Assembly: GCA_030615475.1 (NCBI GenBank)
Contig: JAUWZF010000063.1
Coordinates: 1 to 6,578, forward strand
Direction of reading: 5' to 3'
DNA from: Dehalococcoidales bacterium
GTDB taxonomy: Bacteria; Chloroflexota; Dehalococcoidia; Dehalococcoidales; RBG-16-60-22
Length of the DNA: 6,578 nucleotides
Part shown: one piece after another, positions 5,169-6,578 of the stretch
Position numbering within the stretch: the stretch's first letter is position 1
How the letters are laid out: every line of letters starts with the position of its first letter
Notes under the pieces: generated by a model
What the model was told of the DNA's origin: nothing
Database searches by the model: none
Seen by the model: only the letters and a program-made list of their open reading frames with translations
Position numbers and translations under genes: made by a program

Positions 5169-6353
5169 TCAGGCCAGACCGGCCTCTTTATGCTTCTGCG
5201 CGATGCTGGCGGCCAGGTTATCCAAAGCCTTGAAATCGGCCTCTTTGGGGAAGCCTTTACACAGCACCGGCTCGAGTATTTCCACCTTCAGGTTGGGGAT
5301 CATCGCGACGATTTGCTCTATCGCCCTGCCTCCCCAGCCATAGGAGCCGATGACGGAGGCGAATTTCGCTTTGGGCTTCAGGGCGTTGGCCAGGACAGCT
5401 GCATAAGCAACGTTAGGGTGGGGGCCGGTCAGGACGGTAGGCGTGCCGATAACAATCGTGGCCGCATCTACCAAGGCTATGGCCAGCTTGCCGATATCGG
5501 TGACGGCAAGGTCGAATTGTTTCACCGTTACGCCCCTTCGGGACAGGGCTTCGACAAGATAAGCGACCATCTTACGTGTACTCCCGTGCATCGAGATATA
5601 CGGTAGTACCACGATATTCCCCGGCTCATCGTAGGCCCAGCTATGATACGCCTCCAGGATGAGCTTTGGTTTATTATACATCGGGCCGTGGCTGGGTGAA
5701 ATAATGTCAATGGCATGGTCTTTAATCTTCTCCAGATTCTTCTGAATATACGTCCGGAAAGGCATCATGATTTCGGCATAGTACCTCTTGGCAGCTTCAT
5801 AGACCTGCCCTTCGTCAATTACGTACATGTCGGTGGTGGCCAGATGAGAGCCGAAGAAATCGCAGGGGAAGAGTATCTTTTCTTCCCGGAGATAGGTAAG
5901 CATTGTTTCCGGCCAGTGTACCCAGGGGGCATAGATAAACTCCAGTGTCCGGCCGCCCAATGAAATAGTCTCTTTATCTTCAACCGCTTTAAATTTCTCT
6001 TCGGGGACCATGAAGCGGTCCATGAGCATTCCCTGGCATTTAGGCGTGCAGACGGCCTTCGCTTCGGGATACTTCGCCAGAACCTGAGTGATGCTGCCGG
6101 AATGGTCCGGCTCGGCATGATTGAAGACAACGTAATCGATGCTTTTGATGCCCAGCTGGTCCAGGTTACGGAACAGCACTTCCTGCATGGTGGGGTCTAC
6201 GGTATCAATCAGGGCTGTCTTCTGGCTGCCTTTGACCAGATATGAGTTGTAGCTGGTACCGTCGGGGAGGGGTATCAGGGAGTCAAACAAGCGTCTGTCC
6301 CAGTCAATAGCCCCGACACAGTAGATGTCTTTTTTTATTTCTTTCGATTTCAT
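5169..6353 (-). CDS. fprA: Flavodiiron protein (A-type: rubredoxin:oxygen / NO reductase)
   Basis: A 394-residue protein, standard length for A-type flavodiiron proteins, without fused rubredoxin or flavin-reductase domains. The metallo-beta-lactamase-like domain (about 1-245) has a full diiron set: His79-x-Glu81-x-Asp83-His84, His146 (WVHWPE), Asp165 (PCDFFGSH) and His222 (SPSHGP). The flavodoxin domain (about 246-390) has the FMN phosphate loop SMHGSTRKM (about 254-262), and GTPTVLTGPHP and GSYGWGG near the flavin ring. The enzyme reduces oxygen to water, or NO to N2O, in the cytoplasm, taking electrons usually from rubredoxin; no rubredoxin gene is in the window. Translation starts at ATG 6353, with AAGGAGGAGG (6371-6362) leaving eight bases before it, a very strong ribosome site. 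The SOD gene follows after 27 nt, so the pair forms an oxygen/superoxide defence operon. Whether oxygen or NO is the main substrate cannot be read from the sequence. Confidence 0.95.
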   Translation of the reverse strand: MKSKEIKKDIYCVGAIDWDRRLFDSLIPLPDGTSYNSYLVKGSQKTALIDTVDPTMQEVLFRNLDQLGIKSIDYVVFNHAEPDHSGSITQVLAKYPEAKAVCTPKCQGMLMDRFMVPEEKFKAVEDKETISLGGRTLEFIYAPWVHWPETMLTYLREEKILFPCDFFGSHLATTDMYVIDEGQVYEAAKRYYAEIMMPFRTYIQKNLEKIKDHAIDIISPSHGPMYNKPKLILEAYHSWAYDEPGNIVVLPYISMHGSTRKMVAYLVEALSRRGVTVKQFDLAVTDIGKLAIALVDAATIVIGTPTVLTGPHPNVAYAAVLANALKPKAKFASVIGSYGWGGRAIEQIVAMIPNLKVEILEPVLCKGFPKEADFKALDNLAASIAQKHKEAGLA

Positions 6354-6397
6354 TTCTGTATCCTCCTCCTTGGTTCTGTAACAATCCTGATAAATAT

Positions 6398-6426
6398 ATT
6401 AAATCACTAATAAAAAGGCAATGCAA
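6398..6426 (-). promoter_or_regulatory. Candidate promoter of the flavodiiron-SOD operon
   Basis: In the AT-rich stretch upstream of the flavodiiron gene, the minus strand shows TTGCAT (6426-6421, a poor -35) and TTTAAT (6403-6398, 5/6 match to -10) separated by 17 bases. The leader would be about 38 nt. The weak -35 would suit a promoter that needs an activator. Other -10-like hexamers occur nearby (TAATAT), so the exact position is uncertain. Confidence 0.35.
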
Positions 6427-6435
6427 AGACAAATG

Positions 6436-6451
6436 TCACAAAATAATGTGA
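6436..6451. promoter_or_regulatory. TCACA-N6-TGTGA inverted repeat upstream of the flavodiiron promoter (possible operator)
   Basis: TCACA 6436-6440 and TGTGA 6447-6451 are perfect inverse complements around AAATAA. The site begins about ten bases upstream of the proposed -35, near -52 from the estimated start. It has the size of a dimeric-regulator site, but the half-sites are in the opposite order to the CRP/FNR consensus (TGTGA-N6-TCACA). It should not be called a CRP or FNR site; five-base arms in AT-rich DNA can also arise by chance. Confidence 0.25.
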
Positions 6452-6513
6452 AAGAAGTAAAAAACCCTGAATTACGTTGATAAATTCTCCTGGTATCCGG
6501 TCGCGATTTATCC

Positions 6514-6542
6514 TTTACGCCCGCGTCAAAAAACGCTAAAAT
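6514..6542 (+). promoter_or_regulatory. Candidate divergent promoter pointing out of the right edge
   Basis: TTTACG (6514-6519, 4/6) and TAAAAT (6537-6542, 5/6) are spaced by 17 bases on the plus strand. Transcription would begin near 6549 and leave the window. No coding start is visible in the remaining 30 bases. The rest of 6372-6578, about 200 bases without a gene, shows only the two candidates to its left and a 7-bp inverted repeat GATAAAT 6479-6485 / ATTTATC 6506-6512. Confidence 0.25.
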
Positions 6543-6578
6543 AGAAGAGTCAGAACATCCCCGCGAAATGCCGAGAGA

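Noticed and set aside
4494..5606. 370-codon plus-strand open frame across the SOD gene and the end of the flavodiiron gene
   Set aside because: It is antisense to two genes with complete catalytic residues, starts with TTG without a ribosome site, and shows no recognisable domain. It looks like a by-product of GC-rich third positions on the other strand.
6479..6512. GATAAAT / ATTTATC inverted repeat as an operator
   Set aside because: Seven-base AT-rich arms with a 20-base gap are expected by chance in such sequence, and the spacing does not match a known regulator site.

Overview
This window reads as a redox-gene region from an anaerobic or oxygen-sensitive bacterium of moderately high GC content. 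It holds five protein genes, one of them cut by the left edge. It also holds a small composite palindromic repeat and several short regulatory candidates. A dehalococcoid-like Chloroflexota or a deltaproteobacterium would fit the gene set and the repeat style. That is a weak inference, because no taxonomic marker gene is present.

Layout. On the plus strand, positions 1-1041 encode the C-terminal three quarters of a GlcD-type FAD-linked 2-hydroxyacid oxidase/dehydrogenase. Positions 1217-2500 encode its GlcF-type iron-sulfur partner, with two 4Fe-4S motifs and two CCG domains. Between them (about 1042-1216) lies a nested set of palindromes of the ATTCCC...GGGAAT type. It is flanked by a 17-bp direct repeat that also contains the end of the first gene and the start of the second. 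Before the insertion the two genes probably overlapped by 11 nt.

On the minus strand, read right to left, the order is: flavodiiron protein (6353-5169), iron/manganese superoxide dismutase (5141-4563), then a tungsten-type aldehyde:ferredoxin oxidoreductase homolog (4421-2505). The flavodiiron and SOD genes are 27 nt apart and look like one oxygen-defence operon. The AOR gene has a good promoter of its own, a strong Shine-Dalgarno sequence and a TTG start. It converges on the glcF-like gene with only four bases between the stop codons, and both stops sit inside a perfect 14-bp palindrome.

How the genes may work together. GlcD/GlcF would oxidise a 2-hydroxyacid (glycolate, D-lactate or similar) and pass electrons through iron-sulfur centres to a membrane or soluble acceptor. 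The AOR homolog would interconvert an aldehyde and an acid, or do a related low-potential reaction, with ferredoxin. The flavodiiron protein (oxygen or NO to water or N2O) and SOD would protect such oxygen-sensitive enzymes. Joint function across the two strands is inference from adjacency only.

I found no clear new defence or mobile system. The points most worth checking are the insertion that split glcD-glcF and left a decoy start, the degenerate second pterin-binding motif of the AOR homolog, and the unusual active-site surroundings of the SOD.
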